NCBI RefSeq assembly: GCF_016756615.1
Contig: NZ_AP023262.1
Location: forward strand, 4,527,501-4,591,500
DNA length: 64,000 nucleotides
Direction of reading: 5' to 3'
Origin: Mesorhizobium sp. L-8-3
Lineage (GTDB): Bacteria > Pseudomonadota > Alphaproteobacteria > Rhizobiales > Rhizobiaceae
In this document: piece after piece, positions 25,644 to 34,817 of the stretch
Numbering within the stretch: position 1 is the stretch's first letter
How the letters are laid out: every line of letters begins with the position of its first letter
Notes under the pieces: model-generated
Database searches by the model: none
What the model saw: the letters and a program-made list of their open reading frames with translations, nothing else
What the model was told of the DNA's origin: nothing
Made by a program: the position numbers and the translations under genes

Positions 25644-26129
25644 TCAGGCGGCCTTCTTGCCGTAGAACTTCGAGAACTCGGCCTGCACGGCCTGCGCACC
25701 TTCGGTCACCGTGGTGCGGGCGGTCTCGGCGGCGCCCCGGATGCGCTCGAAATTGGCGCGGGCGTTCTCGCGGACGAAATCGGCCTGGAGCTGGACGGCC
25801 TCGTTGACCGACTTGGCAGCGGCGATCTTCTCGACGGTGGTCAGCGTGTGCTGGACATTGGCGAGCGTCATGTCGAGCAGGCCACGGGTCAGATTGGCAT
25901 AGCCGCCGACGATCGATGTCGCGAACTTCTCGGCGGTGTCGGTCGCATTGGCCGCACCCGAATGCACGCTTTCCGCGCGCTCCTTGGCGGAAGAGGCGGT
26001 GCGCTTCACGAAATCGCGGGCGGCGGCAGGAATTTCGAGCTTCGACTGGACGTTGTCGATCGCGTCCTGGATCGAGGCGACATAGCCGGAAGCGGGGGCG
26101 GCAGTGGTCTTGGCAGTGGTCTTGGTCAT
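25644..26129 (-). CDS. Phasin family protein (granule-associated)
   Basis: A 161-residue helical protein rich in Ala, Thr and Glu without Cys or transmembrane segments. The conserved phasin piece (FVRENARANFERIRGAAETARTT) lies near residues 110-135. Phasins coat polyhydroxyalkanoate granules. The start at 26129 (MTKTTAKTT) has GGAG upstream. A second phasin-like gene and PHA synthase/depolymerase genes lie 2-11 kb downstream. Its upstream region holds two TGC/GCA palindromes like those bound by the PHA-sensing repressor PhaR. Confidence 0.82.
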   Translation of the reverse strand: MTKTTAKTTAAPASGYVASIQDAIDNVQSKLEIPAAARDFVKRTASSAKERAESVHSGAANATDTAEKFATSIVGGYANLTRGLLDMTLANVQHTLTTVEKIAAAKSVNEAVQLQADFVRENARANFERIRGAAETARTTVTEGAQAVQAEFSKFYGKKAA

Positions 26130-26214
26130 CGGGGTTTCTCCATCCTCAGTTGGGAGCCATGGTGGACCCCGTCCGACTTCGGCCCGGGGCATGGCGATCA
26201 TATAGAGGCTGATT

Positions 26215-26229
26215 TTGTGCATTGCAACA
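26215..26229. promoter_or_regulatory. Candidate PhaR-type operator 1
   Basis: TTGTGCATTGCAACA, a TGCA-centred near-palindrome about 90 bp upstream of the phasin start. PhaR sites in other bacteria are TGC/GCA-rich palindromes at phasin promoters. No phaR gene is in the window. Confidence 0.4.
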
Positions 26230-26236
26230 TAAATTC

Positions 26237-26252
26237 TTGTTGCGCCGCAATA
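26237..26252. promoter_or_regulatory. Candidate PhaR-type operator 2
   Basis: TTGTTGCGCCGCAATA, with TTGCG/CGCAA symmetry, 22 bp (about two helical turns) from the first site. The spacing supports cooperative binding of one regulator. Confidence 0.4.
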
Positions 26253-26844
26253 TGACCCGCAAGCGATTGATAAAAAGCGGCTATTTCAGCATTGAAAGGA
26301 GTGGTTGGCCTACTCCGGAGCGGGCAGAGGGCAGGCTTTGTGCGTGGCCGTGGCCGCGATAGACGGTCCGGCACGGGGCGCGCTGAATCAAGTCGGCAAC
26401 AGCCCGAAAATCGGAACTGGCCTTCACAAAGGCGCTGGATAAGATCCGTGAGCGTCCGCTTCTGGGTAGGTGCCGCCTTAACGGCCACCAATCCCCCGTT
26501 GCCAGGCCAGATATGGATCGCCTCGTCCGGCGGCCGCGAGCCTGTCATACGACCCCGCCTGCGCCCCGTCGGCGCGATCGGCCCCGCTTCCGCCAACCGA
26601 CTGGCATCCGGCGAGAATGACAATCAAGATCAGGACAGGTTTCCACATGCGCATAGCCATAGCACGAATTTCGGCTGAGCCGTGACACGACAGGGAGAGA
26701 AGCAATCACGACATTGCGATAAGCAGAGGGCCGTGCCGGAGGCGGTCGGCTTGAAAACAGGGCGGCCGGAGGCGCACATGCGCTATGGGAACGCGGCGGG
26801 TGGTCGCCATCTCCCCTCAATGAGGCTTCAGGACTGGACAGCTT
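26253..26844. other. Long intergenic region (about 590 bp) with one weak small ORF
   Basis: Between the phasin promoter region and the DUF445 gene. The only frame I consider possible is a minus-strand lipoprotein-like ORF (26478-26654). A plus-strand open frame of about 120 codons here has no ribosome-binding site or family features, and I treat it as chance. Confidence 0.5.
26478..26654 (-). CDS. Possible small lipoprotein
   Basis: A frame of about 58 codons beginning MRMWKPVLILIVILAGCQS, which is a good lipoprotein signal (basic start, hydrophobic core, lipobox LAGC). The mature part is short, Gly/Ala/Asp-rich and without family similarity. There is no strong ribosome-binding site, and other Met codons (26660, 26648) are possible. 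It is divergent from the DUF445 gene. Reported because the lipobox is unlikely by chance, but expression is unproven. Confidence 0.35.
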   Translation of the reverse strand: MRMWKPVLILIVILAGCQSVGGSGADRADGAQAGSYDRLAAAGRGDPYLAWQRGIGGR

Positions 26845-28143
26845 ATGCCGAAAGCCAATCCATCACCGAAACTCACCGGGGCAATGTTCGTACCGGAGGC
26901 CGAGAAGCTGGCGGCGCTGCGCCGTACGAAATTCATAGCCACCGCCGCTTTGGTGCTATGCGTCACGATCTTCCTGATCGCCAAGTCCTTCCAGCATCGT
27001 TATCCGCTGCTCGGTTTCGTCGCGGCCTTCGCCGAAGCAGCGTCCATCGGTGGCCTGGCGGACTGGTATGCGGTGGTTGCGCTGTTCAAGCGTCCGCTCG
27101 GGCTGCCGATCCCGCACACAGCGATCATTCCGGAAAACCAGAACCGCATTGCCGACAATCTCGGCCATTTCATCGAGACCAACTTCCTGTCGCCCGGCCC
27201 CGTGCGCGAAAAACTCAACGAGGTCGACTTCGCCGCCCTGGTGGCGGATTGGTTGTCCGATCGTTCGCGGGCAGCAGGGCTGTCGCGCTTCGTTGCCCGA
27301 CTGGTGCCGCAGATGCTGGCGTCGATCGAGGAGTCGGGCCTGCGGGGTTTCGTCGGAGAGCGGGTGCTCGAGCAGGTCGAGAAGATCAAGGTCGCGCCGC
27401 TGGCGGCCGAGTTGCTCTCGGCCTTCACCGACGAGCGCCGGCACCAGAAGCTGTTCGACGAACTGACCAAGGTCGTCGGCCGCCTCCTTTCGGACGAGCA
27501 GGCGCTGGCCGCCATGCGCGACAAGATCCGCGAGGAACTGCCGACCCTGTTCAACCTGTTCCGAGCGGACGCCTATCTCCTGAAGAAGATCGTCGCATCG
27601 GCCGGCACGCTGCTGGAGGAGGTGAGGAAGGACAAGAACCATCCGATGCGCGAGGAGTTCGACCGCTTCGTCATGAAGTTCATCGACCGGTTGCGCCATT
27701 CGAAGGAGTATGCCAGGCGGGCCGAGCGGCTGAAGCGCGACTTCCTGGCGAGGCCCGAACTCGCCGACCTCGCCCAGGAGATGTGGGGCAGCCTGCGGCA
27801 GTTCATCGAGCAGGATGCCTCATCGGAACAGTCGCGCATCCGCGACCATCTCGCCGACATGTTCGTTGAAGTCGGCCGGCATCTGGCGACCGACCCGCAA
27901 ATCAGGGCCGATATGAACCGCGGTTTCGTCGTGGCGCTTTCCTCCTTCATCGAGACACAGAAGAGCGGCGTCTCGACCTTCATCGCGGATCAGGTGAAGC
28001 GATGGGACCTGGCCCAGCTCACCCGGCTGATCGAGATGAATATCGGCAAGGACCTGCAATATATCCGTTTCAACGGCATGATCATCGGCGGGCTGGCCGG
28101 GCTTCTGCTCTATGCTGCGGAACTTCTCGTCGTCGCGAATTGA
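26845..28143 (+). CDS. DUF445 family inner-membrane protein
   Basis: A 432-residue protein with one hydrophobic helix near 35-52 (FIATAALVLCVTIFLIAKSF), the DUF445 signature (AAFAEAASIGGLADWYAVVALFKRPLGLPIPHTAIIP, about 60-97), a long charged helical middle and a C-terminal hydrophobic helix (GMIIGGLAGLLLYAAELLVV). This is the YjiN-type architecture: a protein anchored at both ends with a large soluble part. Function is not known. It is followed after 71 bp by a phasin-like gene on the same strand. Confidence 0.85.
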   Translation: MPKANPSPKLTGAMFVPEAEKLAALRRTKFIATAALVLCVTIFLIAKSFQHRYPLLGFVAAFAEAASIGGLADWYAVVALFKRPLGLPIPHTAIIPENQNRIADNLGHFIETNFLSPGPVREKLNEVDFAALVADWLSDRSRAAGLSRFVARLVPQMLASIEESGLRGFVGERVLEQVEKIKVAPLAAELLSAFTDERRHQKLFDELTKVVGRLLSDEQALAAMRDKIREELPTLFNLFRADAYLLKKIVASAGTLLEEVRKDKNHPMREEFDRFVMKFIDRLRHSKEYARRAERLKRDFLARPELADLAQEMWGSLRQFIEQDASSEQSRIRDHLADMFVEVGRHLATDPQIRADMNRGFVVALSSFIETQKSGVSTFIADQVKRWDLAQLTRLIEMNIGKDLQYIRFNGMIIGGLAGLLLYAAELLVVAN

Positions 28144-28214
28144 CCGGCCCCGCCAATCTTCTATCTTTGAGGAATGACCGGCATGCGGATAGTGCCGGCG
28201 CCAAGGAGGAAGGC

Positions 28215-28646
28215 ATGGCGAATAAACCGGAATCGGAGTCCTTCATCGACATGTTCGCGAAGCTCGGCCAGGACCTGAAGCTTCCCAGCATGGACATCGA
28301 GCGGGTGCTTGAGCATCACCGCAAGAACCTCGAAGCGCTGCAGAAATCGGCTTCCGCCACGGCATCCGGCGCCAGCTCGCTGATGGCCAAGCAGCGGGAG
28401 ATGCTGCAAGACACACTGCGCGAGGTCACCGACATGGCGCAGAGCTATCGTATCCCCGGCAATCCGCAGGAGATGATGGCCAAGCAGGCGGATTTCGCCC
28501 GGAAATCCTTCGAAGCCGCCGTGAAGAATGCCGGCGAAGTCGCCGAGATCGTCAAGAAATCCGGCACCGAATCCATCGAGATCCTGCGCAAGCGCATCCA
28601 GGAGTCCATGGAAGAGATCCGCGACAGCTACGAGAAGCGGAAGTAG
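28215..28646 (+). CDS. Phasin-like protein (second)
   Basis: A 143-residue, highly charged, helical protein with phasin-family character (DFARKSFEAAVKNAGEVAEIVKKSGTE, about residues 95-122) and a coiled-coil C-terminus. It starts at the ATG behind AAGGAGGA. With the phasin at 25644 it would give the cell two granule-surface proteins near the synthase. Assignment as a phasin is from composition and a moderate family match. Confidence 0.72.
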   Translation: MANKPESESFIDMFAKLGQDLKLPSMDIERVLEHHRKNLEALQKSASATASGASSLMAKQREMLQDTLREVTDMAQSYRIPGNPQEMMAKQADFARKSFEAAVKNAGEVAEIVKKSGTESIEILRKRIQESMEEIRDSYEKRK

Positions 28647-28696
28647 CCCCGGCATTGCTTCGAGAGAGGCACGGCATCGTCTGGGGAGGGGCAGAC

Positions 28697-29974
28697 ATGA
28701 CAGCCAATGAGAAGCCGGCGGTCGCGCCCGGCCGCCTGCGGCAAATGGAGATTTATGTCACCGGCGTCGGTGGCGCACGTCCGTCGGTGCCGGTCGCACC
28801 GGACGCGCTTGAGGCGAACGCCCGCCAGGCCATGTCCCCGCAGGCCGCCGCCTATATAATCGGCGGCGGCGGCTGCGAAGTCACGATGCGGGCGAACCGC
28901 GCAGCCTTCGAGCGCCATGCGCTCGTACCGCGCGTGCTGCGCGACGTGGCAACCCGCGACATCTCCGTCACCCTGTTCGGCCGCCGTCACCGCGCGCCCA
29001 TCCTGCTCGCGCCGGTCGGCGTGCTGGAGATGGTACATCCCGAGGCTGATCTCGCCGTCGCGCGGGCCGCGGCCGCCGAAGGCATCGGCTATGCCTTCTC
29101 CAACCAGGCGTCGGTGCCGCTGGAGAAGACCGCGGCGGCGATGGCCGCTGCGCCGCGCTGGTTCCAGCTCTATTGGTCGAGCGACGACGATTTCGTCCGC
29201 TCGATCGTGGCCCGGGCCGAGAAGGCCGGTTGCGAGGCGATCGTGGTGACGCTCGACACGACGCTGCTCGGCTGGCGGCCGCGCGATCTCGACATGGCCT
29301 ATCTGCCGTTCCTGCGGGGGCTGGGGATCGGCCAGTATCTCAGCGATCCGGTATTCCTTTCGAAAATCCCGGCATCTCCACCCGACACCGGCATCCGGCC
29401 GCGCGGCCTGGGTGTCATAGGGGCCGCGCTCAGCCTGCGCCGCAAGGGCAAGGAATTCGGCCTGACGATAAGCCAGATGCGCGCGGCGGTCGCGCATTTC
29501 ACCGCGACCTATTCGCGACCCGATCTCAACTGGACCGATATCGCCAGGTTGCGCGACATGACCAGCCTGCCGATCCTGCTCAAGGGCCTGCGCCATGCCG
29601 ACGACGCAAGGCTCGCGCGGGAGCATGGCGTCGACGGTATCGTGGTGTCGAACCATGGCGGGCGTCAGGTCGACGGCGAGATCGCGACACTCGACGCGCT
29701 GCCCGATATCGCCGCAGCGGCGGAAGGCCTGCCGGTGCTGCTCGATTCCGGCGTGCGCTCCGGCAGCGACGTCGCCAAGGCGCTGGCGCTGGGAGCGTCG
29801 GCGGTGCTGGTCGGTCGGCCTTATGTCTATGGTCTCGCGATCGCGGGCGAGACCGGCGTGCGCGAGGTCATCCGCAACATCATCGGCGAGTTCGACATAA
29901 CGCTGGCGCTGCTGGGGCTGACCAGGGCGAGCGAGTTGGGCGAGCAGAACCTGTCAGGGCAACGGCTCGCCTGA
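28697..29974 (+). CDS. FMN-dependent alpha-hydroxy-acid oxidase (lactate 2-monooxygenase-like)
   Basis: A 425-residue TIM-barrel flavoprotein. FMN and catalytic elements are visible: APVGVLEMVHPEADLAVARAAA, FQLYWSSDDDF, VVTLDTTLLGWRPRDLDMAYLPFL, SNHGGRQVDGEI with the catalytic His, and the phosphate-binding LLDSGVRSGSDVAKALALGASAVLVGRPYVYG. The length and the extended loop after LPFLRGLGIGQYLSDPVF resemble lactate 2-monooxygenase more than glycolate oxidase. It oxidises an L-2-hydroxy acid. It follows the phasin gene by about 50 bp and converges on the hydrolase gene at 29983. Confidence 0.82.
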   Translation: MTANEKPAVAPGRLRQMEIYVTGVGGARPSVPVAPDALEANARQAMSPQAAAYIIGGGGCEVTMRANRAAFERHALVPRVLRDVATRDISVTLFGRRHRAPILLAPVGVLEMVHPEADLAVARAAAAEGIGYAFSNQASVPLEKTAAAMAAAPRWFQLYWSSDDDFVRSIVARAEKAGCEAIVVTLDTTLLGWRPRDLDMAYLPFLRGLGIGQYLSDPVFLSKIPASPPDTGIRPRGLGVIGAALSLRRKGKEFGLTISQMRAAVAHFTATYSRPDLNWTDIARLRDMTSLPILLKGLRHADDARLAREHGVDGIVVSNHGGRQVDGEIATLDALPDIAAAAEGLPVLLDSGVRSGSDVAKALALGASAVLVGRPYVYGLAIAGETGVREVIRNIIGEFDITLALLGLTRASELGEQNLSGQRLA

Positions 29975-29982
29975 GGGCGGCG

Positions 29983-30759
29983 TTACCTCCGTTTCGGGTC
30001 CGGGAAGAACAGGCTGCGCCAGCCGCTCCGATCGAAAGGCTTCCATTCACCGTCCTTCTGCGCCAGCCGGTCGCAGATGGCAAAGACTGCCGCCGGGTGA
30101 TGGCCGAGACCGCAATGGCTCGCCTCCACCTCGATGCTCTCGGTATGCGGCAGCTCGTTCTCCAGGCAACTCTGCCAGGCGCAGATGCCGTCGGTGCGGC
30201 TGTAGATCGCGGTGCTCGGTACCGGCGGCGATTCCGAGATGGCGCCGCCCATGTGACGCTCGCGGTCGTCGACCTTGTGGCCGGAGGTGAACTCATAGAG
30301 CCGCCACGCATTGGTGGCGCGCGGATCGCCGTTGAACGGGCTGCCCAGCGTGATCACGCCGCGCACCAGTTCCGGCATCATCTTCGCCAGCTGCCGCGCA
30401 TAGATGCCGCCGAGGCTCCAGCCGACGATGCTCACCTTGCCGCCACTGACGTCGGCGAGTTCCTTCACGCGGTCTACCATCCTGCGTTCGATGCCGGGCA
30501 GGGGACCGTAGTTGCGGCCGAGGTTCCAACCATGTGCGGCATAGCCCTTGGACTTGAGGAAACCGCGCAGCGGCACCGTCGAACGGTCGCTCGTGACGAG
30601 CCCGGGCAGGACCAGCACGGGGTGACCGTCACCGCCGGGCGTCATGGCCGTGAGCAGCGGCAACGACGCGACAAAGCTGCCGAGTTCGGGCAATGTCCGC
30701 AACTCCAGCGCGAACAGCAGCCGCGACGGCGGTTTCAGGGGATGCGCATGCGCTGTCAT
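29983..30759 (-). CDS. Alpha/beta hydrolase (lipase/esterase-like)
   Basis: A 258-residue hydrolase. It opens with HPVLVLPGLVTSD (oxyanion region), has the nucleophile elbow VGWSLGGIYARQLAK near residue 122, and ends with the His region EASHCGLGHHPAAV. The fold resembles PGAP1/lipase-type hydrolases. It follows the WS/DGAT gene by about 106 bp on the minus strand, so it may act on the neutral lipids made by that enzyme; this is inference. The start at 30759 has AGGAG upstream; a further upstream start (30825) adds an arginine/proline-rich leader without support. Confidence 0.78.
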   Translation of the reverse strand: MTAHAHPLKPPSRLLFALELRTLPELGSFVASLPLLTAMTPGGDGHPVLVLPGLVTSDRSTVPLRGFLKSKGYAAHGWNLGRNYGPLPGIERRMVDRVKELADVSGGKVSIVGWSLGGIYARQLAKMMPELVRGVITLGSPFNGDPRATNAWRLYEFTSGHKVDDRERHMGGAISESPPVPSTAIYSRTDGICAWQSCLENELPHTESIEVEASHCGLGHHPAAVFAICDRLAQKDGEWKPFDRSGWRSLFFPDPKRR

Positions 30760-30865
30760 TCCAGCTCCTGTCGGGTCGTGCGGTCGCCCTGGATGGACGG
30801 CCGGCGGGTTCCGTTCACGCGTCACATATGGGGCTTCGTTCGTGGTTCGGGCAGATGTCGCGATG

Positions 30866-32311
30866 TCATCGTCGGCTCAGTTCTGAACGGGGTCTCGGCA
30901 TGGTCTCGACGGCCGACTTCAGCTCGGCGAGCGCTGCGACGAGCAGATCCGCGAGCTTCGCGGCGTCGGGAACCGCCCGCTTGTCGGCGGTGATGCCGAA
31001 ATCGAGCTTGTCGAGGTAGCTCTGCACCGTGATGTTGAGCGCTATCCCGTGCACGGGGATCGAGACGGGATAGAGCGCAAGGATCCTGGCGCCGGCGCAA
31101 TAAAGGGGAAAGGGTGGCCCGGCCACGTTGGAGATGGTCAGATTGGTGGTCGACGGCATGACGTCGGCAAGGCCGATGCGGCCATAGAGCTGGGCAAGTC
31201 CGGGCAACAGGATCGGCGCCCCGAGCAGCGTATAGTCCTTGGGCGAGACGTCCTTGACCGTGCCGGCCAGCGCCTTGGAATCGCCAGCGGTGCGGCGGAT
31301 CGCCTGCAGTCGTTCCAGCGGATCGGCGATCTCCGTGGCAATCGGGCATAGCATGCCGAAGACCTGGTTGCTGGCTTCGGCATCGCCCGGCTTCCGCAGC
31401 GAGATCGGCACGAAGGCGACGAGCGGCCGCTTCGGCAGCGCTTTCCGTTCCGAAAGATAGGGTCGAAGCGCGCCGGCGCAGATCGCCATCACCACGTCGT
31501 TGATCTTGGCGCCCGTCGCCTTGGCCACGAATTTGGCGTCGGTCAGCGACATTTCGCGCGCCGCGAAGGAGCGCTGGCTGGTGATCGTCACGTTGAACGG
31601 GGTCTTCGGGGCTAGCACGTCGGGAATGCCGGGCAGCCCGCCCCCGCTTTCACTCTTCTTCGGCAGGAGCATGTCTGTGACCGTGCCGAGCATCTGGGGG
31701 ATCGCCTCCATCGCCTTCAGTTGCTGGCGCATGACGTTCTGCACGGCATCGTTGATGCCGAGGATGGCGCGTTCCTCTATCGTCGGCTTTCTCGTGGGCT
31801 TCTTCGGCTCGGGCGGTTTCACCTTGCGCGGCTCGGGCGACATGTCGAACAGGGCGGCCGCGATCGCCATGCCGGCGCCGCCGTCGATCGCCGCATGGTG
31901 CATCTTCGAATAGACGGCGACGTTGCCGTCGCCGAGCCCATCGATCACTGTGATCTGCCAGAGAGGACGGCTGCGGTCCAGCGGCACGGCATGCAGTTCG
32001 CCGACCATCTGCTCGAGTTGGGCGAAGCTGCCCGGGGCCGGCAGCGTCGCGCGCTTGATGTGATAGTCGAGGTCCATCTCGCCGGCGTCGACCCAGCCGG
32101 GATGGTCGAGTTCGAGCACGGTTCGGGCCAGCTTCTTCTCGAAGACCGGCGCCAGATGCATGCGCGACAGGAAGAAATCCCGGAAATGATGGAAGAACGA
32201 ACCCGGCAGTTCCGCCGGCGGTTCATAGACGTGGAGGCCCGCCACATGCATCGGCATCTCGGGCGTTTCCATATAGAGAAACGAAGCGTCGATGCCCGTC
32301 AGCTGTTTCAT
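30866..32311 (-). CDS. Wax ester synthase / diacylglycerol acyltransferase (WS/DGAT)
   Basis: A 481-residue member of the bifunctional WS/DGAT family. It starts LTGIDASFLYMETPEMPMHVAGL and has the catalytic HHxxxDG as HHAAIDG near residue 139, plus the C-terminal-domain motifs NDVVMAICAGALRPYL and the ending NLTISNVAGP that are typical. These enzymes make wax esters or triacylglycerol from acyl-CoA. It is divergent from an acyl-CoA ligase, which could supply its substrate. The start at 32311 (MKQLTGID) has GGGAGG upstream. Confidence 0.88.
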   Translation of the reverse strand: MKQLTGIDASFLYMETPEMPMHVAGLHVYEPPAELPGSFFHHFRDFFLSRMHLAPVFEKKLARTVLELDHPGWVDAGEMDLDYHIKRATLPAPGSFAQLEQMVGELHAVPLDRSRPLWQITVIDGLGDGNVAVYSKMHHAAIDGGAGMAIAAALFDMSPEPRKVKPPEPKKPTRKPTIEERAILGINDAVQNVMRQQLKAMEAIPQMLGTVTDMLLPKKSESGGGLPGIPDVLAPKTPFNVTITSQRSFAAREMSLTDAKFVAKATGAKINDVVMAICAGALRPYLSERKALPKRPLVAFVPISLRKPGDAEASNQVFGMLCPIATEIADPLERLQAIRRTAGDSKALAGTVKDVSPKDYTLLGAPILLPGLAQLYGRIGLADVMPSTTNLTISNVAGPPFPLYCAGARILALYPVSIPVHGIALNITVQSYLDKLDFGITADKRAVPDAAKLADLLVAALAELKSAVETMPRPRSELSRR

Positions 32312-32584
32312 CGGGTTCCTCCCGCTCCTCGGTTCCCGGTCAGCGCCGTCTTGCGAAATACGCGCCGCAATTGCCGACGATGAAGTCGAACGGCCACGAA
32401 GAGCTCCACATGTGATCATTTGCCGGATTCGTTGCAAAGGCAAGCGGAGCGATGACTTGGCATGGCTTTCCGCTGGGTAAGCGTCCGGGGAATACGATCA
32501 GGACGTTCAATGGCCGGTTGCTGCTTTTCAACCGCTGTGGTCGCGTCTAGATTGAGCAAAAAACATTCCTCGGGAGGGGAAGCC

Positions 32585-34273
32585 ATGGAGCGCTTGTGGC
32601 TCAAGCACTACCCGGCCGGTGTTCCGGCCGAGGTCAATTTCGACTACTATCCGTCCGTCGCTGCACTGTTCGAAGAGAGCTTCGCGCGCTTCAAGGACGA
32701 CAAGGCCTATATCTGCATGGACAAGTCGGTCACCTATGGTGATATCGACCTGATGTCACGTGATCTTGCGGCCTATCTGCAAGGGCTCGGCCTCAAGAAG
32801 GGCGACCGCGTTGCGTTGATGATGCCGAACCTGCTGCAATACCCGGTGGCCATCGCGGCTGTGCTGAGGGCGGGCTTCATCGCCGTCAACGTCAATCCGC
32901 TCTACACGCCGCGGGAGCTGGAGCACCAGCTCAGGGATTCCGGCGCGCTGGCGATCATCATCCTGGAGAATTTCGCGGCGACCCTTCAGCAGGTCATCCG
33001 CAACACCTCGATCAAGCACGTCGTCGTCTCCAGCGTCGGCGACCTCTTGGGCTTCGCGAAGGGGACCGTCACCAACTTCGTCGTGCGCAGGGTGAAGAAG
33101 GCCGTGCCGGCCTGGTCGCTGCCGGGGTCGGTCAGCCTCAAGGCGGCGCTGGCGACGGGCCGTCACAAGCCGCTCGACGCGCCCGATCTCCAGCCGGACG
33201 ACGTCGCCGTGCTGCAGTATACCGGCGGAACCACCGGTGTCGCCAAGGGCGCCACGCTGCTTCACCGCACCATCATCGCCAACCTGCTCGCTTCCGAGGC
33301 GTGGATGCAGCCGGGCATCAAGCGAAAGCCGACCTCCGGCCAGCTCACCTTCATCTGCGCGCTGCCGCTCTATCACGTTTTCGCCTTCATCAGCTGCGGG
33401 CTACTGGCCATGCGCGCCGGCGGGGTCAACATTCTGATTCCCAATCCGCGCGATATCCCCGGCATGGTCAAGGAAATGGCCAAGTACCGCTTCCACCTGA
33501 TCCCCGGCGTCAACACGCTGTTCAATGCGCTGGCCAGCAATCCGGATTTCGCCAGGCTCGATTTCTCGCAATTGCGGATCGCCAATGGCGGGGCCATGGC
33601 CGTTCAGGAGGCCGTGGCCAGGAAGTGGCTGGAAGTGACGGGCTGCCCGATCGTCGAAGGTTATGGCCTCTCCGAGACGTCGGCGGGCATCGCCTGCAAC
33701 CCGACCGATAACGACGCTTTCACCGGCACGATCGGACTGCCGCTGCCCAATGTGGAGATCCGCCTGCTCGACGACGACGGCAACGATGTGCCGCATGGCG
33801 CGCCCGGCGAGATTTCGATCAAGGGTCCTCAGGTGATGGCCGGCTACTGGCAACGCCCCGACGAGACGGCCAAGGTGATGACCCCGGACGGTTTCTTCAA
33901 ATCCGGCGACGTCGGCATCATGGACGACCGTGGTTACGTCAAGATCGTGGACCGCAAGAAGGACATGATCCTGGTGTCGGGCTTCAACGTATACCCGAAC
34001 GAGATCGAGGACGTGGTTGCCAGCCATCCCGGCGTGCAGGAATGTGCCGTGGTTGGCGTGCCCGACAAGAATTCGGGCGAGGCCGTGATGGTGTTCGTGG
34101 TGAAGCGGGACCCGACGCTCACCAAGGAGGTGCTGCAGGAGTATTGCGCCAAGAACCTCACGGGCTACAAGAAGCCGAAGCATATCGAGTTCCGCACCGA
34201 CCTTCCGCGCACCAATGTCGGCAAGATTCTTCGCCGCGAGTTGCGCGACGAGGTCATGAAGAAGTCCGCCTGA
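32585..34273 (+). CDS. Long-chain acyl-CoA ligase (FadD-like AMP-binding protein)
   Basis: A 562-residue ANL-family ligase. The P-loop YTGGTTGVAKGA is near residues 212-223, the acyl/adenine site GYGLSETSAG near 360, the hinge VDRKKDMILVSGFNVYPNEIE near 458, and the catalytic Lys in TNVGKILRRELR near 543. Length and sequence fit FadD. It activates fatty acids as acyl-CoA in the cytosol. It starts behind CGGGAGGGG and leads an apparent operon with MaoC, PhaC and PhaZ. Confidence 0.88.
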   Translation: MERLWLKHYPAGVPAEVNFDYYPSVAALFEESFARFKDDKAYICMDKSVTYGDIDLMSRDLAAYLQGLGLKKGDRVALMMPNLLQYPVAIAAVLRAGFIAVNVNPLYTPRELEHQLRDSGALAIIILENFAATLQQVIRNTSIKHVVVSSVGDLLGFAKGTVTNFVVRRVKKAVPAWSLPGSVSLKAALATGRHKPLDAPDLQPDDVAVLQYTGGTTGVAKGATLLHRTIIANLLASEAWMQPGIKRKPTSGQLTFICALPLYHVFAFISCGLLAMRAGGVNILIPNPRDIPGMVKEMAKYRFHLIPGVNTLFNALASNPDFARLDFSQLRIANGGAMAVQEAVARKWLEVTGCPIVEGYGLSETSAGIACNPTDNDAFTGTIGLPLPNVEIRLLDDDGNDVPHGAPGEISIKGPQVMAGYWQRPDETAKVMTPDGFFKSGDVGIMDDRGYVKIVDRKKDMILVSGFNVYPNEIEDVVASHPGVQECAVVGVPDKNSGEAVMVFVVKRDPTLTKEVLQEYCAKNLTGYKKPKHIEFRTDLPRTNVGKILRRELRDEVMKKSA

Positions 34274-34292
34274 CCCGTCACGAGGATCGCAT

Positions 34293-34775
34293 ATGACCGA
34301 CACGCCACTGACTTTCGCGACCATGCCGACGATGATCGGCAAGGAACTTGGCGTCTCCTCCTGGATCACGGTCGACCAGGAGATGATCAACCAGTTCGCC
34401 GAGACGACACGCGACAAGCAGTGGATCCACATCGACGTGGAGCGCGCGAAGCGCGAAAGCCCGTTTCGAGCGCCTGTCGCGCATGGCTATCTCACCCTCT
34501 CGCTCGTCGCCGCGATGAGTTACGAGATCGGCGCGCTGCCGGAGGGCACGGCGGCCGCCTTCAACTACGGACTCGACAAGGTCCGGTTCCTCACCCCTGT
34601 CAAGGCCGGCGCGCGGGTGCGCATGCGTTCGACGCTGGTTTCCTTCGACGAGAAGGGACCCGGGCAGTTCCTGATGAAAGCCAACAACGTCGTCGAGATC
34701 GAGGGCGAGGAAAAGCCGGCGCTGATCGCCGAGACGCTGGCCATGCTCGTCGCCGCGCCTCCGCCAAAGTCCTGA
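34293..34775 (+). CDS. MaoC-like hot-dog dehydratase (PhaJ/NodN-like)
   Basis: A 160-residue hot-dog-fold protein with the hydratase motif (IHIDVERAKRESPFRAPVAHGYLTLSL), whose Asp and His form the catalytic pair. NodN- and PhaJ-type members hydrate 2-enoyl-CoA to (R)-3-hydroxyacyl-CoA. Located 19 bp after the ligase gene and 42 bp before the PHA synthase, it is well placed to supply monomers from fatty-acid oxidation. Confidence 0.83.
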   Translation: MTDTPLTFATMPTMIGKELGVSSWITVDQEMINQFAETTRDKQWIHIDVERAKRESPFRAPVAHGYLTLSLVAAMSYEIGALPEGTAAAFNYGLDKVRFLTPVKAGARVRMRSTLVSFDEKGPGQFLMKANNVVEIEGEEKPALIAETLAMLVAAPPPKS

Positions 34776-34817
34776 TCGGGTCTTGGAGCGGACGGCGGCA
34801 GGAAAGGGAGGACTGCA

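Noticed and set aside
26292-26678. A 128-codon plus-strand frame upstream of the DUF445 gene
   Set aside because: No ribosome-binding site, Arg/Pro-rich composition as expected from chance, and no recognisable domain.
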